This document shows positions 14,261 to 22,310 of a stretch of 33,731 nucleotides of DNA, one piece after another; position 1 is the stretch's first letter, and the number at the start of each line of letters is the position of its first letter. A program made the translations under genes and the position numbers. The notes beneath the pieces were generated by a model, which worked only from the letters and a program-made list of their open reading frames with translations, did not search any database and was not told where the DNA came from. The DNA is from Chloroflexi bacterium ADurb.Bin180. Its GTDB lineage: Bacteria > Chloroflexota > Anaerolineae > UBA2200. Location of the stretch: positions 1 through 33,731 of the forward strand of contig MWCV01000026.1 in the NCBI GenBank assembly GCA_002070215.1. Direction: 5' to 3'.

Positions 14261-15739
14261 TCACCAGCCGACCCATGCCCCCGCATAATCGCTCCTATCC
14301 AGGGTACCCCGCATCATCTCGTCCCGGCCATCCCACACGCGTGAGTCGTCGGGCGGAGCCGACCCCCACCAGCAGCCGCTAACCGTAACCCCCGCCCGCT
14401 GGTCCACCTCGGCATCCCAGACCGTGCTATCGAGCACGTTGCTGGCCCGCATGTTCGGCGCGCTCTCGCCGCCATAGGCGAGCAGCCCGACGCCGTTCCA
14501 CCGCAGGGTGCAGCTCAACACGTCGCTGGGGGCCATCGTGGCCAGGCCAAAGGTGCTGCTGAGGATGCTCGTCCGCCGCAGGGTCAGCGTGCCGCCGTCG
14601 TTGATGCCCCGGCCGTAGAGCAGGGCAGCGTTCGACATAACCAGACTGGCGCCGGGGCGCACGTACAGGGGTCCCCAGGAGCCCATCGCCGTGCTGGTCT
14701 CGTGGGTGAGGGTAATGGGCTCGGTAACGCTACCGGTAGCGCTAACAGCGCCCCAGAGGTCCCAGGAGACGTCGCTCGTCATAACCAGCCGGGTGCCGGG
14801 AGCAATGGTGAGCACGCCGGTGGCGGTCAGGCCGACGTTGCAGCCGATGCGCACGGTGCCGGAACCCCAGGTGGTGTGGCCGCTCAGGGCCACGGGGCAT
14901 AGGGCAGTGACGGTGGGAGTCAGTGGAGCAACCCCCGTAGTGGTGGCGGCCGGCGTGGCGGTGGGAGTGGAGGTCGCAGTGGCGGCCGGCGTCGAGGTGG
15001 GCGTCTCCGTGGGGGTTGCGGTCGAAGTACTCGTGGGCGTTGGCGTGGGCGGCACGGTGTAGTTGACCGTTAGCCAGGGATCGGACCCTGTGCCGGCGTA
15101 ATCGGCGGTGCGCACAAAGACGTACTGATTGCCGCCGGGCGCGCTGTTGCTGATATCGCGCGAGCTGACCAGGGCGTATTTACTGTCGCCAGTAAGATTG
15201 ATTCCCGCGGCGTCGAGGGTCAGCGTGTAACAGGTGCCACTGGACCAGCCGTCGGCGGTGTTACGCAGGGTGCCCTCGAGGGTCGTCGAGGCGCCGTAGG
15301 CCCCGTCATAGTTGCCCTCTCTGGTGCCGGCGTCGCACAGGCCCTCACTCCAGCCGTAGCGGTAGACCTGCAGGTTGAAATCGGTGCTGGACAGGTCGCT
15401 GTCGGCGCAGACGCCCAGCACAGCCGAGGTCACGGTGGCGTCGTCCGGCAGGGCGGAGGTGTCAAAGTCGAGGTAGGCGCGAAAGACATAGTACACCGTG
15501 CCGCCGGACAGGTTCTGGCCCACGCGCGCCGTGGTGGCGCCCGCGTCGCAGCCGGCGGAAGTCGAGCGGGCGGTGGAGTAGGTCGCGTTCTGGCCATAGA
15601 TCTCGCCGTCGGCGGTCGAGGCATAGACGGTGCTCTCCGCCGCGGCGCGCAGCGGGGGCCCGCCGGGGTTCTCTCTCGTGCAGGCGGCCAGGGCGGTGAC
15701 GGCAATCAGGCCAATCACCAGCAGCCAGGTTCGGTTCAT
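14261..15739 (-). CDS. Lipoprotein with DNRLRE-like domain, Thr/Pro linker and beta-helix
   Basis: A 492-residue exported protein. Residues 1-20 form a lipoprotein signal ending in the lipobox LAAC (Cys20), so it should be lipid-anchored outside the membrane. Residues about 35-225 resemble a DNRLRE-type beta-sandwich (AYLDFDTSALPDDATVTSAV; VYRYGWSEG). Then come a low-complexity Thr/Pro/Ala linker (PTPTPTSTSTATPT and similar, about 230-275) and a C-terminal region of short repeated beta strands that looks like a right-handed parallel beta-helix. Such linkers are typical of Chloroflexota surface proteins. Its ATG overlaps the stop of the terminase gene as ATGA, an unexpected operon partner for a lipoprotein. 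The role is unknown; surface binding or a cargo/moron gene of the phage-like cluster is possible. Confidence 0.8.
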   Translation of the reverse strand: MNRTWLLVIGLIAVTALAACTRENPGGPPLRAAAESTVYASTADGEIYGQNATYSTARSTSAGCDAGATTARVGQNLSGGTVYYVFRAYLDFDTSALPDDATVTSAVLGVCADSDLSSTDFNLQVYRYGWSEGLCDAGTREGNYDGAYGASTTLEGTLRNTADGWSSGTCYTLTLDAAGINLTGDSKYALVSSRDISNSAPGGNQYVFVRTADYAGTGSDPWLTVNYTVPPTPTPTSTSTATPTETPTSTPAATATSTPTATPAATTTGVAPLTPTVTALCPVALSGHTTWGSGTVRIGCNVGLTATGVLTIAPGTRLVMTSDVSWDLWGAVSATGSVTEPITLTHETSTAMGSWGPLYVRPGASLVMSNAALLYGRGINDGGTLTLRRTSILSSTFGLATMAPSDVLSCTLRWNGVGLLAYGGESAPNMRASNVLDSTVWDAEVDQRAGVTVSGCWWGSAPPDDSRVWDGRDEMMRGTLDRSDYAGAWVGW

Positions 15740-17340
15740 TCTCTTGCTCCTTGCGCGTCATTCGGCGCGATGATCTCGGTCTCGCGTTCGGTGCGCCAGT
15801 CAAGCTCGTCGAGCAGGCTCACCATGGCCGCGCTGATCAGCATATCGTCGTGGACCTGCGCATCCCGCACGCCCCAGCGCAGTTGGTGCCCCGGCCCGGG
15901 CAGCACGTTGTACTCACAGGCGGCGGCCTCGCGCCAGAACTGGAGCGTGTCTGGCTGACCGTCCGGGGCGTAATCCTTGTAGCGGCCGCTGTCGACGATG
16001 GACACAAAGGCCCAGCCCAGGTCGCTCTTGCTGGCGGCGGTGAACACAAAGGGCCGCACCCGCGCCCCCAAGGCGCGGCTCAGCGCCTGGGCCAGCGGCG
16101 CGCCCAACGCGGCAGACGCGCCGCCGCGTTCGCCGCGCGGTACGCGCCCCAGCCGCCGCCCGAGGTACGAGGCCAGTCCGGCGCCCACGCCGGTAGCATC
16201 GACAATGACGTAGCCGGGGTGCCATTCGCTCACCAGGTCCACCAGCGCGGCATAGAGCTCGGTATGGGACCTGCCGGTCCACCACCAGCGGTTGAGCACG
16301 CGGTAGGTGGGCCGGCCGAGCAGGGGATCGTCGGCCGTGGACAGGTCCACCCAGAAGAGGGTGGCCACGGTCGAGTCGCGCCGCGGCGAGTCCGCGCGCA
16401 GGGCCGCGCCCTCGAGCTCTTCGTCTTCGCCGGCCACGTCCACGGTGAGGACGTAGTAGGGCGTCTGTCCGTCGGCCGCGGTCAGGCGGGCGGCCTCGGC
16501 CGGAGTGCGCGCGCGGGAATGCTGGCCGGCCATCCGTGCCAGGCGCTCGTCGGTCAGCAGGCGGCCGGCGTCGTCGATTTCCTGCAGCAGGTACTGGGTG
16601 CGAAAGACCGGATGCTCGGCGCCGAGGCGGGCACGTTCTTTCTCCACGTAGCGGCGATAGTCGGGCAGGCACGCGGCCACCACGTCCCACGGCGCCAGAA
16701 AGACGCGCTGGACGCCGTCAGCAGCCTCCTCGTCGCGGAGCTGACGGATCACGCGGGAGAGCAGGGTGCGGCCAGTCCACATCGTGCCGTAAAAGACGGT
16801 GGTCACGTTGGTCGAGGCGCCCATCGGGGCAAAGTCCTTGCTCCACTTGTCGGGATCGACGTCCTGGGCCTCGTCGCACTCGAGCAGGAGCGAGGCGGTG
16901 GCGCCGACCACGTTGGCGCCGGGGTGGGCCGAGAAGAACAGGGCGCGGCAGTTGCCCAGGCGGACGATATAGTCGGCGTCGGCGTGCAGGGCGAACTGGA
17001 GCACCGAGCGGCTCAAGCGGTCATAGAGCCGCTGGCGCGAGTTGAGGGTCTGCGGCTTGAAGGTGGGGCTGGCCTTGACCAGGGTGGAGGGCGGCCGCGC
17101 GTGCCAGTGCATCATCAGGTAGGCCTCAACGATGGCCGAGAGCTCGTTCTTGCCGGCCTGGCGGCTCATCACCACGGCAAAGGTGCGGCCGCGGCGGTGG
17201 AGCACGCTGTCGACGATGGCCAGGGCCGGTGCTGCCTGATAGGGCCTCAGGCGGCGCTGGAGCACCATGGCGCTAAAGAGGCGGATGTCGCCGATGATGC
17301 CCATCATCACCTGGCGGGCGTAGGCCGCGTCGATGGTCAC
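15736..17340 (-). CDS. Phage large terminase (ATPase-nuclease)
   Basis: A 534-residue protein with the large-terminase layout. It has a Walker A-like M-S59-R-Q-A-G-K64-N, Walker B L-L-L-E-C-D156-E157, a coupling motif near TVFYGTMW (181-188) and an RNase-H-fold nuclease with D301 (VDVAGED), D381 (IVDATGVG) and D499 (HDDMLISAAM). The length is normal and all key residues are present, so the motor appears intact. It should package DNA into a capsid, yet no small terminase, portal or capsid gene is nearby. The start is GTG at 17340, overlapping the upstream gene's TGA; the stop overlaps the lipoprotein ATG. An intact terminase among so few phage genes suggests either a remnant kept by chance or a domesticated function. 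Confidence 0.9.
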   Translation of the reverse strand: MTIDAAYARQVMMGIIGDIRLFSAMVLQRRLRPYQAAPALAIVDSVLHRRGRTFAVVMSRQAGKNELSAIVEAYLMMHWHARPPSTLVKASPTFKPQTLNSRQRLYDRLSRSVLQFALHADADYIVRLGNCRALFFSAHPGANVVGATASLLLECDEAQDVDPDKWSKDFAPMGASTNVTTVFYGTMWTGRTLLSRVIRQLRDEEAADGVQRVFLAPWDVVAACLPDYRRYVEKERARLGAEHPVFRTQYLLQEIDDAGRLLTDERLARMAGQHSRARTPAEAARLTAADGQTPYYVLTVDVAGEDEELEGAALRADSPRRDSTVATLFWVDLSTADDPLLGRPTYRVLNRWWWTGRSHTELYAALVDLVSEWHPGYVIVDATGVGAGLASYLGRRLGRVPRGERGGASAALGAPLAQALSRALGARVRPFVFTAASKSDLGWAFVSIVDSGRYKDYAPDGQPDTLQFWREAAACEYNVLPGPGHQLRWGVRDAQVHDDMLISAAMVSLLDELDWRTERETEIIAPNDAQGARE

Positions 17341-17645
17341 GACGGGAGCTCGAGGCGCGGGCCGTCGCGGAGCAATCCACGGTGGCGGTGGCCGGTGAGT
17401 GGATCAAAGGCCGGGTCGTCGGCCGGGCGGCCGTTCCACATGGCCAGCACCACGGCGTGAGTGAGGTTGACCACCTCTTCGAAGAGCACGAGGCAGCGCG
17501 CGCCGGCGACGATCAGGTCCTCGCGCACGTGGTAGGCCACGGGCACGCCCGTGAGCAGGGATCCGGCGTAGCCGGACAGTTCGATGTCGGCGGTGTAGAC
17601 GGTCGGGTCAAAGTTGTGGATAAAGCCAAAGTAGAGTGTGGGCAA
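17337..17645 (-). CDS. Small phage-cluster protein of unknown function
   Basis: A 102-residue protein (MPTLYFGFIHNFDPTVYTAD...) with no named domain recognised. It has a strand-rich N-terminal half and a hydrophobic stretch LVLFEEVVNLTHAVVLAMWN. The start is TTG at 17645, 5 nt after a strong AAGGAGG. It overlaps the terminase GTG by 3 nt, so the two are co-translated. By position it could be a head- or tail-associated protein; this is inferred from context only. The 1-kb repeat island lies immediately upstream. Confidence 0.7.
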   Translation of the reverse strand: MPTLYFGFIHNFDPTVYTADIELSGYAGSLLTGVPVAYHVREDLIVAGARCLVLFEEVVNLTHAVVLAMWNGRPADDPAFDPLTGHRHRGLLRDGPRLELPS

Positions 17646-17745
17646 TGGTGCCTCCTTGGGTTGCGGGCGGTCGGATCTCTGTGGCGGCTCAACATCGGGC
17701 GCGCTCCACCGCGTGAACCAGTCCGCCTCCCGCGAGATGGAACAC

Positions 17746-18126
17746 GGGCGGGTCTGAGACCCGCCCCTACGGGTCCTGCCTGGTTCGAATCGCTCGCGGT
17801 AACGGCACAGGGACGGACGTGATGGTGCACCGCCTGGATCGGGCGCGCCTCGACCCGCGATGGGCCGGGGACGGGCGGGTCTGAGACCCGCCCCTACGGG
17901 TCCCGCCTGGTTCGAATCGTTCGCAATAACCGCTCAGGGACGGACGTGATGGTGCACCGCCTGGAGCGGGCTCGCGTCGACCCGCGATGGGCCGGGGACG
18001 GGCGGGTCTGAGACCCGCCCCTACGGGTCCTGGCTAGTTTGAATCGCTCGCAGTGATGGCACAGGGACGGACGTCGTGGTGCACCACCGGCTTCGGGCCC
18101 GCCTCGACCGGCGATGGGCCTTTGCG
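17746..18126. repeat. Three tandem 127-bp units headed by the REP-A palindrome
   Basis: Units begin at 17746, 17873 and 18000, exactly 127 nt apart. Each starts with the GGGCGGGTCT-type palindrome and CCTACGGGTCC, continues with GGTTTGAATC or GGTTCGAATC and a CACAGGGACGGACGT-like segment, and ends near GCGATGGGCC. The first two junctions are near identical; the third unit diverges towards its end. Confidence 0.88.
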
Positions 18127-18189
18127 GTGCGAAGGGCCCATACTGGTTGTGCCTGCGGTGAAACCAGCGCCTCCAATCGGACGGGCAGG

Positions 18190-18589
18190 GACAGGCTAAA
18201 GCCTGAACTATGAACCAATACAGGTTGTGGTGTCCTGGCTGAACGCCGCACGGGCGGAGATTCATGCTCCACAGTGCAGCATTGGTTCGTAGTACACGCT
18301 TCAGCGTGTCCTGGCTCGGATGGCCAGGCAAGTTGGCAAGACAGGCCATCCTCGTCCAGCAGCGCCGGCGGACAGGCTAAAGCCTGAACTACGAACCAAT
18401 ACATGTTGTGCTGTCCTGGCAGAATGCTGCACGGGCAGAGATTCATGCTCCACAGTGCAGCATTGGTTCGTAGTACACGCTTCAGCGTGTCCTGGCTCGG
18501 ATGGCCAGGCAAGTTGGCAAGACCGGCCATTCTCGTCCAGCAGCGCCGGCGGACAGGCTAAAGCCTGAACTACGAACCAGTACCGGTTC
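18190..18589. repeat. Tandem 181-bp repeat, two full units and a partial third
   Basis: Units start at 18190, 18371 and 18552 with GACAGGCTAAAGCCTGAACT, 181 nt apart. Each full unit has an AGGCT/AGCCT hairpin at its head and an ACACGCT/AGCGTGT hairpin inside. TACGAACCAAT early in the unit (TATGAACCAAT in the first) pairs with ATTGGTTCGTA later, so the unit can fold on itself. The two full copies differ at only a few positions, pointing to recent duplication. Confidence 0.88.
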
Positions 18590-18646
18590 TTCGTTGCCAA
18601 CAGTCTCTGAGCCAGGGCGAAGAGGCGCTTGACCGCTCCCGGCTCG

Positions 18647-20809
18647 TTATGGCCCCTCAAAGCGGACCTCCTGCTGCCACACGGACCGGGCCGGTTCGTA
18701 GCGCGTTTCGATTGCGGTGACGCGGCGGCGGATGGCGCTCAAGCCTGCCCCGGCGCGGCTCTCGCTCAACGCCACCACGTCGAACAGCTCTAGCCCGGCG
18801 TTGGGCCTGGTGCGGAACCAGCCGCCGCTGGCCCGCGCGGCAGCATCGTCCAGCGCGCCATCGCTGATCTTTAGTAGTTGCGCGTCCGTGGCCCACTGGC
18901 TGGCCTGAACCATCTGCAGGAAATCCATCCCTGCCGCCAGGCCGGCGGGCACGTTCTGGCGCTCGATGGTGCGGTCGGCGCCGACCACGCGCACGCGAGT
19001 GGGCCAGGCAAAGGACTGGATGTGCTGTAAAAAGAGCAGCTCGCCGTCCTGGTAGGTGTGCACCGCGGCGGGGGCCTGGCCCTGCTCGGAGGGCACAAAG
19101 CAGTAGAGCACCTCGCGCGAGTCGCCATGGCCCCAGCGGGCCTGACCGCCCACCAGCCCCAGCAGGCGCTGCAAGAGGGCCAGCCCACTGTACTCCTGGC
19201 CCAGCATCACCGTGGGCTCATCCAGCGGCACCCAGCGGCCCCAGGCGCGTACGTAGGTCAGGTTGGACCAGTCGTTATAGCGCGCGGCGACGGTGAGATA
19301 AGTGAGCGTCTGGCCCCACGCGCTCGAGCCGTCGAACTCGACCGCCAGGCCGCCCACGCGGCTGGCCAGCTCGGCGATGCACCAGCCGAGCGTCTGGCCC
19401 TGCCACTGGATGGTACAGTCGGGCCGCCACAACTGAAAGAGCCGCCAGCCGTCCACGGCGTGCAGCCGCAGCAGGTTGACCCCCTCGGCGGCGACGCGGC
19501 TCTGCTCCCACAGGAAAAAGGGCCGGCTCTCCACGCGCTCTTCGCCAGCGGCGGTGCGCAGGCCCAGCTCTACCGATACCCGGGCCAGGGGGCGCAGAGC
19601 GGGAGGCGTGTCGTAGCGGCCGGCGCGGTTGTCCAGCTCGATGTGCGTGTCGCCGCTGGTCGGGCTCTCGCGCAGGCGCAGCCGCAGGATGTCCGCCTGC
19701 GGCACGGTCAGCTCGGCGTCTGGCTTGCCTTCGTACCACAGGTCGAGGCGCAGGGCCTCGTTCAGCGCGTGCAGGTGGATAGCCGTGCCGGTCTGGGTGA
19801 TGGCCAGGCGCCGCTCGTGAGCGGCAGGGGTAAAGGCCAGAGGGATCTTGAACGACCAGTGCTCGAAATCCCGCGAGAAGAGGGCGGTGGGCGTGGTCCA
19901 CGAGCTCTGACCGCTGGACAGGCAGTCCCAGTAGGTCAGCCAGTAGAGCGAGCCGAGGGCACCGGAGGCCTGGAACAGGCAGGGCGCCCTGGCCGTCGAG
20001 CCGACCGCGGGCAGGCCCGGCGGTACGATGCCCTGGTAGTGGCTCAGCGTGGCCGTGGCCCGATCCCAGCGCGCGGTGACGATGCGCCCGTCACCGTTGG
20101 AGGCGCGGTCCAGGCTGGCCGCCACGAGGTAGCGGCTCAGCGATGCACTCCAGATGACAGAGAGCCCGTAGCAGTTCTCGTACTCGCCGCCGGTCTCCAT
20201 CAGCGAGTGCACCGTCGTCCAGGAGCCCCACGTTCCACCCGCACAGTAGCCCACGCAGATGTAGCGGTATCCGCTTCGTTGGAGGGTGTACCACAGGTCG
20301 TCCTTTCCGCCAGAGGCGAGGTGATAGCGGCAGCCGGGCGCGCCGCCAGGAACGGCCCGCACTGTCGACGGGGCGGACCACGTTTGCCCGCCATCGGTCG
20401 AGGTGCGCTCGAGCAGCTCTGTGCCGTCCGGCTTGACGTAAGCCAGGCGCAGCGTGCCGGAATGGTTGGAGAGGCACAGGTCGCCGTTGGGCCGGGCGAG
20501 GGCCCCGCCAGCGGCCACGAGCACGGTGTAGGCGGCCGGGTAGAGCCCCCAGCCGACGGCCGGGTCGCCGGTGGGATCCAGCGACGTTGGCGCGGTGACC
20601 TGGCGCAGGCGGATGCAGCCGCTCGTGTCGAGCGCGGCGATGAGGATGCTCCCGGACGCAACGGCGCACTCGCTGCACTGCACGTCGGCGGGGCCGGCCG
20701 TGCCGATGACCGAAAAGCGGGGTTGTTTGTCGCGCACCACCAGACGCAGGCGTGGCGACTGGGTGCTCAAACGCTGGGCGGCCAAGTGGGTGGCGGTGAG
20801 GGTGCGCAT
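18647..20809 (-). CDS. Phage tail/baseplate-like protein with sialidase-type Asp box
   Basis: A 720-residue protein. The first ~370 residues look like a beta-propeller of the BNR/sialidase kind, with one clear Asp box S137-T-D-G-G-Q-T-W144. The rest resembles a phage tail hub or receptor-binding assembly, with strand-rich repeats such as LRLRESPTSGDTHIELDN and a C-terminal GLELFDVVAL... ITAIETRYEP-type strand pair. No signal peptide is present, as expected for a virion protein. The start at 20809 follows GGAGG by 7-8 nt and lies 27 nt after the replication-like gene. The tail assignment is inferred from domain order and cluster context; catalytic sialidase residues were not identified, so carbohydrate binding is likelier than hydrolysis. 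Confidence 0.65.
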   Translation of the reverse strand: MRTLTATHLAAQRLSTQSPRLRLVVRDKQPRFSVIGTAGPADVQCSECAVASGSILIAALDTSGCIRLRQVTAPTSLDPTGDPAVGWGLYPAAYTVLVAAGGALARPNGDLCLSNHSGTLRLAYVKPDGTELLERTSTDGGQTWSAPSTVRAVPGGAPGCRYHLASGGKDDLWYTLQRSGYRYICVGYCAGGTWGSWTTVHSLMETGGEYENCYGLSVIWSASLSRYLVAASLDRASNGDGRIVTARWDRATATLSHYQGIVPPGLPAVGSTARAPCLFQASGALGSLYWLTYWDCLSSGQSSWTTPTALFSRDFEHWSFKIPLAFTPAAHERRLAITQTGTAIHLHALNEALRLDLWYEGKPDAELTVPQADILRLRLRESPTSGDTHIELDNRAGRYDTPPALRPLARVSVELGLRTAAGEERVESRPFFLWEQSRVAAEGVNLLRLHAVDGWRLFQLWRPDCTIQWQGQTLGWCIAELASRVGGLAVEFDGSSAWGQTLTYLTVAARYNDWSNLTYVRAWGRWVPLDEPTVMLGQEYSGLALLQRLLGLVGGQARWGHGDSREVLYCFVPSEQGQAPAAVHTYQDGELLFLQHIQSFAWPTRVRVVGADRTIERQNVPAGLAAGMDFLQMVQASQWATDAQLLKISDGALDDAAARASGGWFRTRPNAGLELFDVVALSESRAGAGLSAIRRRVTAIETRYEPARSVWQQEVRFEGP

Positions 20810-20836
20810 CAGCGGGCCTCCGGGTGGGGCGTCGGG

Positions 20837-21715
20837 CTAGACAAAGCGGACATCGCGTATGGCCCCTCTGGAGGAATAGGTCAGCTCGCGCAGGACGACA
20901 TTGCGCAGGCGGTATTGCATCAGCTCGAGCACCAGGGGCGCGCGGCAGCGCAGGGTGAGGACGCCGTCTTCGAAAGAGTCGGCGTGCGTCTGCTCGACCG
21001 TTGCGCGGTACACTCCGGGCAAAAGCTGCGCTTTGAGCTCCTCCTGCGTATTGAGCCACCATTGCTTGTGTAGGGGTAATTCATCGGTCTTGTTCGGGAG
21101 AGCCGGCGCACCAGCAGCGGACGCGGGGACACCAGGGGGTGAGTCGTCGGGCGCCAGTGCGGTGGCAGGGGTGGGTGCCGGTGCATCGCCCTCGGGAGTG
21201 GGCAGGGTGAGCTGGTAGGCGCGCTGGTAGTCCGCGGCGGAGATGCCGTAGCGTTCCAGCCAGCGCTGGTGGTCGCGCTGCAGGGCGAGGGAGAGGGTAG
21301 CCACCTGTTCAGGGCGCAGCAGGGGCAGCTCGCGCGCCACGCGAAAGACATAACGCGTGCGCGGGCCCGGGTCACCCGGTCCGGTGGCGATGAGGTGCTC
21401 GGCGCGCAGGCGGGCCAGAGGGCCGGGCCGGTTGGCCTGGCCTTTGCGTCCTTTGACGCGGCCGCGCGACTGGTCGCTGTTGGTCAGCATGCGGGCCAGG
21501 TGCGAGAGGGAGGGGAAAGCGGTATCCTTGTTGCCGTAGCAGAAAGAGACCAGCAGCTCCCACAGCGAAAAGGCGGCGTTGCCCAGGTAGGGCCGCCAGA
21601 AGTAGTGGGCATAGTTGTGGACTACTGTAAAGCCGGTCCTGGCGGGATCGCGCTCGGCGCCCATCTCGCGCCAGGGGCTCTCTCTGGCCAGCAGGCCGTT
21701 GTCGGTGGCGGCCAT
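20837..21715 (-). CDS. Replication-initiation-like protein with DnaA-N-like C-terminus
   Basis: A 292-residue protein. The N-terminal third (FWRPYLGNAAFSLWELLVSF... SLSHLARML) resembles the winged-helix region of phage and plasmid replication proteins. A Pro/Ala-rich linker follows (about 175-215). The last ~75 residues (W-W-L-N-T-Q-E-E-L... DGVLTLRCRAPLVLELMQYR) resemble the DnaA N-terminal domain, which recruits helicase or partner proteins. There is no AAA+ ATPase domain. It starts 1 nt after the HTH gene stop, so it is translationally coupled to the regulator. Together they look like the regulatory/replication end of a phage or integrative element. Confidence 0.62.
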   Translation of the reverse strand: MAATDNGLLARESPWREMGAERDPARTGFTVVHNYAHYFWRPYLGNAAFSLWELLVSFCYGNKDTAFPSLSHLARMLTNSDQSRGRVKGRKGQANRPGPLARLRAEHLIATGPGDPGPRTRYVFRVARELPLLRPEQVATLSLALQRDHQRWLERYGISAADYQRAYQLTLPTPEGDAPAPTPATALAPDDSPPGVPASAAGAPALPNKTDELPLHKQWWLNTQEELKAQLLPGVYRATVEQTHADSFEDGVLTLRCRAPLVLELMQYRLRNVVLRELTYSSRGAIRDVRFV

Positions 21716-21716
21716 A

Positions 21717-21953
21717 CTAACGGCCGCCGCGCAGGAGGAAGCGGTGCACCTCGTCGGTCATTGACGGGTACGCTTTGAGCACCCCGCGCAGGAACTTGCG
21801 CCCCGGGTTGCGCCGCCCCAGATAGACCATACCCAGCATGGCGCCGCTCACCCCCAGCCGCCGCGCCATATCGTCGATGGTCAGCCCTTCGTTGCGTTGC
21901 TGCCCGCGCAGCAGACGTATCAGCCGCTCCAGACTCGTGTGCTCGCCAGTCAC
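21717..21953 (-). CDS. Small HTH (Cro/CI-type) regulator
   Basis: A 78-residue protein with a helix-turn-helix of the Cro/CI type (LTIDDMARRLGVSGAMLGMVYLGRRNP). The start is GTG at 21953 preceded by GAGAGG. It is the first gene after the minus-strand promoter at 22003-22031 and probably autoregulates that promoter, perhaps also the divergent one at 22082. It is shorter than most CI repressors and has no oligomerisation or cleavage domain, so it is more Cro- or excisionase-like. Confidence 0.82.
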   Translation of the reverse strand: MTGEHTSLERLIRLLRGQQRNEGLTIDDMARRLGVSGAMLGMVYLGRRNPGRKFLRGVLKAYPSMTDEVHRFLLRGGR

Positions 21954-22002
21954 CGTTTCCTCTCCCCAGTCGATGTTGTGCCCGCGCCCACGCTCTGACG
22001 GC

Positions 22003-22031
22003 AGTTTAGCACATCTGTTCTAATCAGTCAA
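22003..22031 (-). promoter_or_regulatory. Promoter of the phage-like operon (divergent pair, leftward)
   Basis: On the minus strand TTGACT (22026-22031) and TGC-TAAACT (-10 at 22003-22008) are 17 nt apart; the TGn just before the -10 adds an extended element. The transcription start would be near 21996, 43 nt before the HTH start codon. Confidence 0.72.
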
Positions 22032-22081
22032 GCGGGAGGGGGTCAAATTGGCCATTTGGAGGCACGAATTCTTCACATTTG

Positions 22082-22090
22082 TGCTATAAT
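22082..22090 (+). promoter_or_regulatory. Extended -10 promoter upstream of the sensor kinase operon (rightward)
   Basis: TGCTATAAT combines a perfect -10 (22085-22090) with an extended TGn. No good -35 is present at normal spacing. A transcript from about 22097 would carry the four palindromic repeats at 22117-22270 in its leader before the kinase gene at 22398. Confidence 0.6.
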
Positions 22091-22116
22091 GGTGGCGGGC
22101 GTGGAGTGGGCGGGGA

Positions 22117-22270
22117 GGGCGGTTCTCGAACCGCCCCTACGGGCACAGACGTGGTGGTGGGCGGTTCTCGAACCGCCCCTACGGGCACAGACGTGGTGGT
22201 GGGCGGTTCTCGAACCGCCCCTACGGGCACGGACGTGGTGGGGGGCGGTTGCCGAACCGCCTCTACGGGT
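22117..22270. repeat. Four tandem 42-bp palindromic units (REP-A array)
   Basis: Units begin at 22117, 22159, 22201 and 22243. Each has arms GGGCGGTTC/GAACCGCCC, then CTACGGGCAC and a GACGTGGTG spacer. The first three cores are identical; the fourth has GCC in the loop and CCTCTAC after the arm. The period is a multiple of three, which creates a false open frame. It lies in the predicted leader of the sensor kinase operon. Confidence 0.9.
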
Positions 22271-22310
22271 GGCGTTGTAGTTGTGGCGACGCGAGGGAGT
22301 TGATGAGATG

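Larger units (their letters stand above)
17646..18646. other. Gene-free repeat island within the phage-like cluster
   Basis: About 1 kb between the tail-like gene and the small protein gene, filled by two tandem arrays (127-bp and 181-bp units, listed separately). Open frames here only reflect the repeat periodicity and encode each other's copies. The island splits an otherwise compact same-strand cluster, so the downstream genes probably need their own promoter, which was not identified. Confidence 0.8.

Noticed and set aside
17780-17795. GGTTCGAATC resembling a tRNA T-loop
   Set aside because: No complementary T-stem, acceptor or anticodon arm surrounds it, and it is repeated with the 127-bp unit.
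17894-18660. Several overlapping open frames with shared peptides in the repeat island
   Set aside because: They are translations of the 127-bp and 181-bp repeats and repeat one another, with no ribosome sites.
19058-21073. 671-codon plus-strand open frame opposite the tail-like and replication-like genes
   Set aside because: It crosses two genes on the other strand that have proper starts, coupling and recognisable motifs; its own sequence shows no domain.
22117-22270. Possible CRISPR array
   Set aside because: Spacer segments are also identical between units, only four copies exist and no cas gene is nearby.
22079-22303. A frame with a repeated 14-residue peptide (GGSRTAPTGTDVVV)
   Set aside because: It is produced by the 42-bp palindromic array being a multiple of three; there is no start context.
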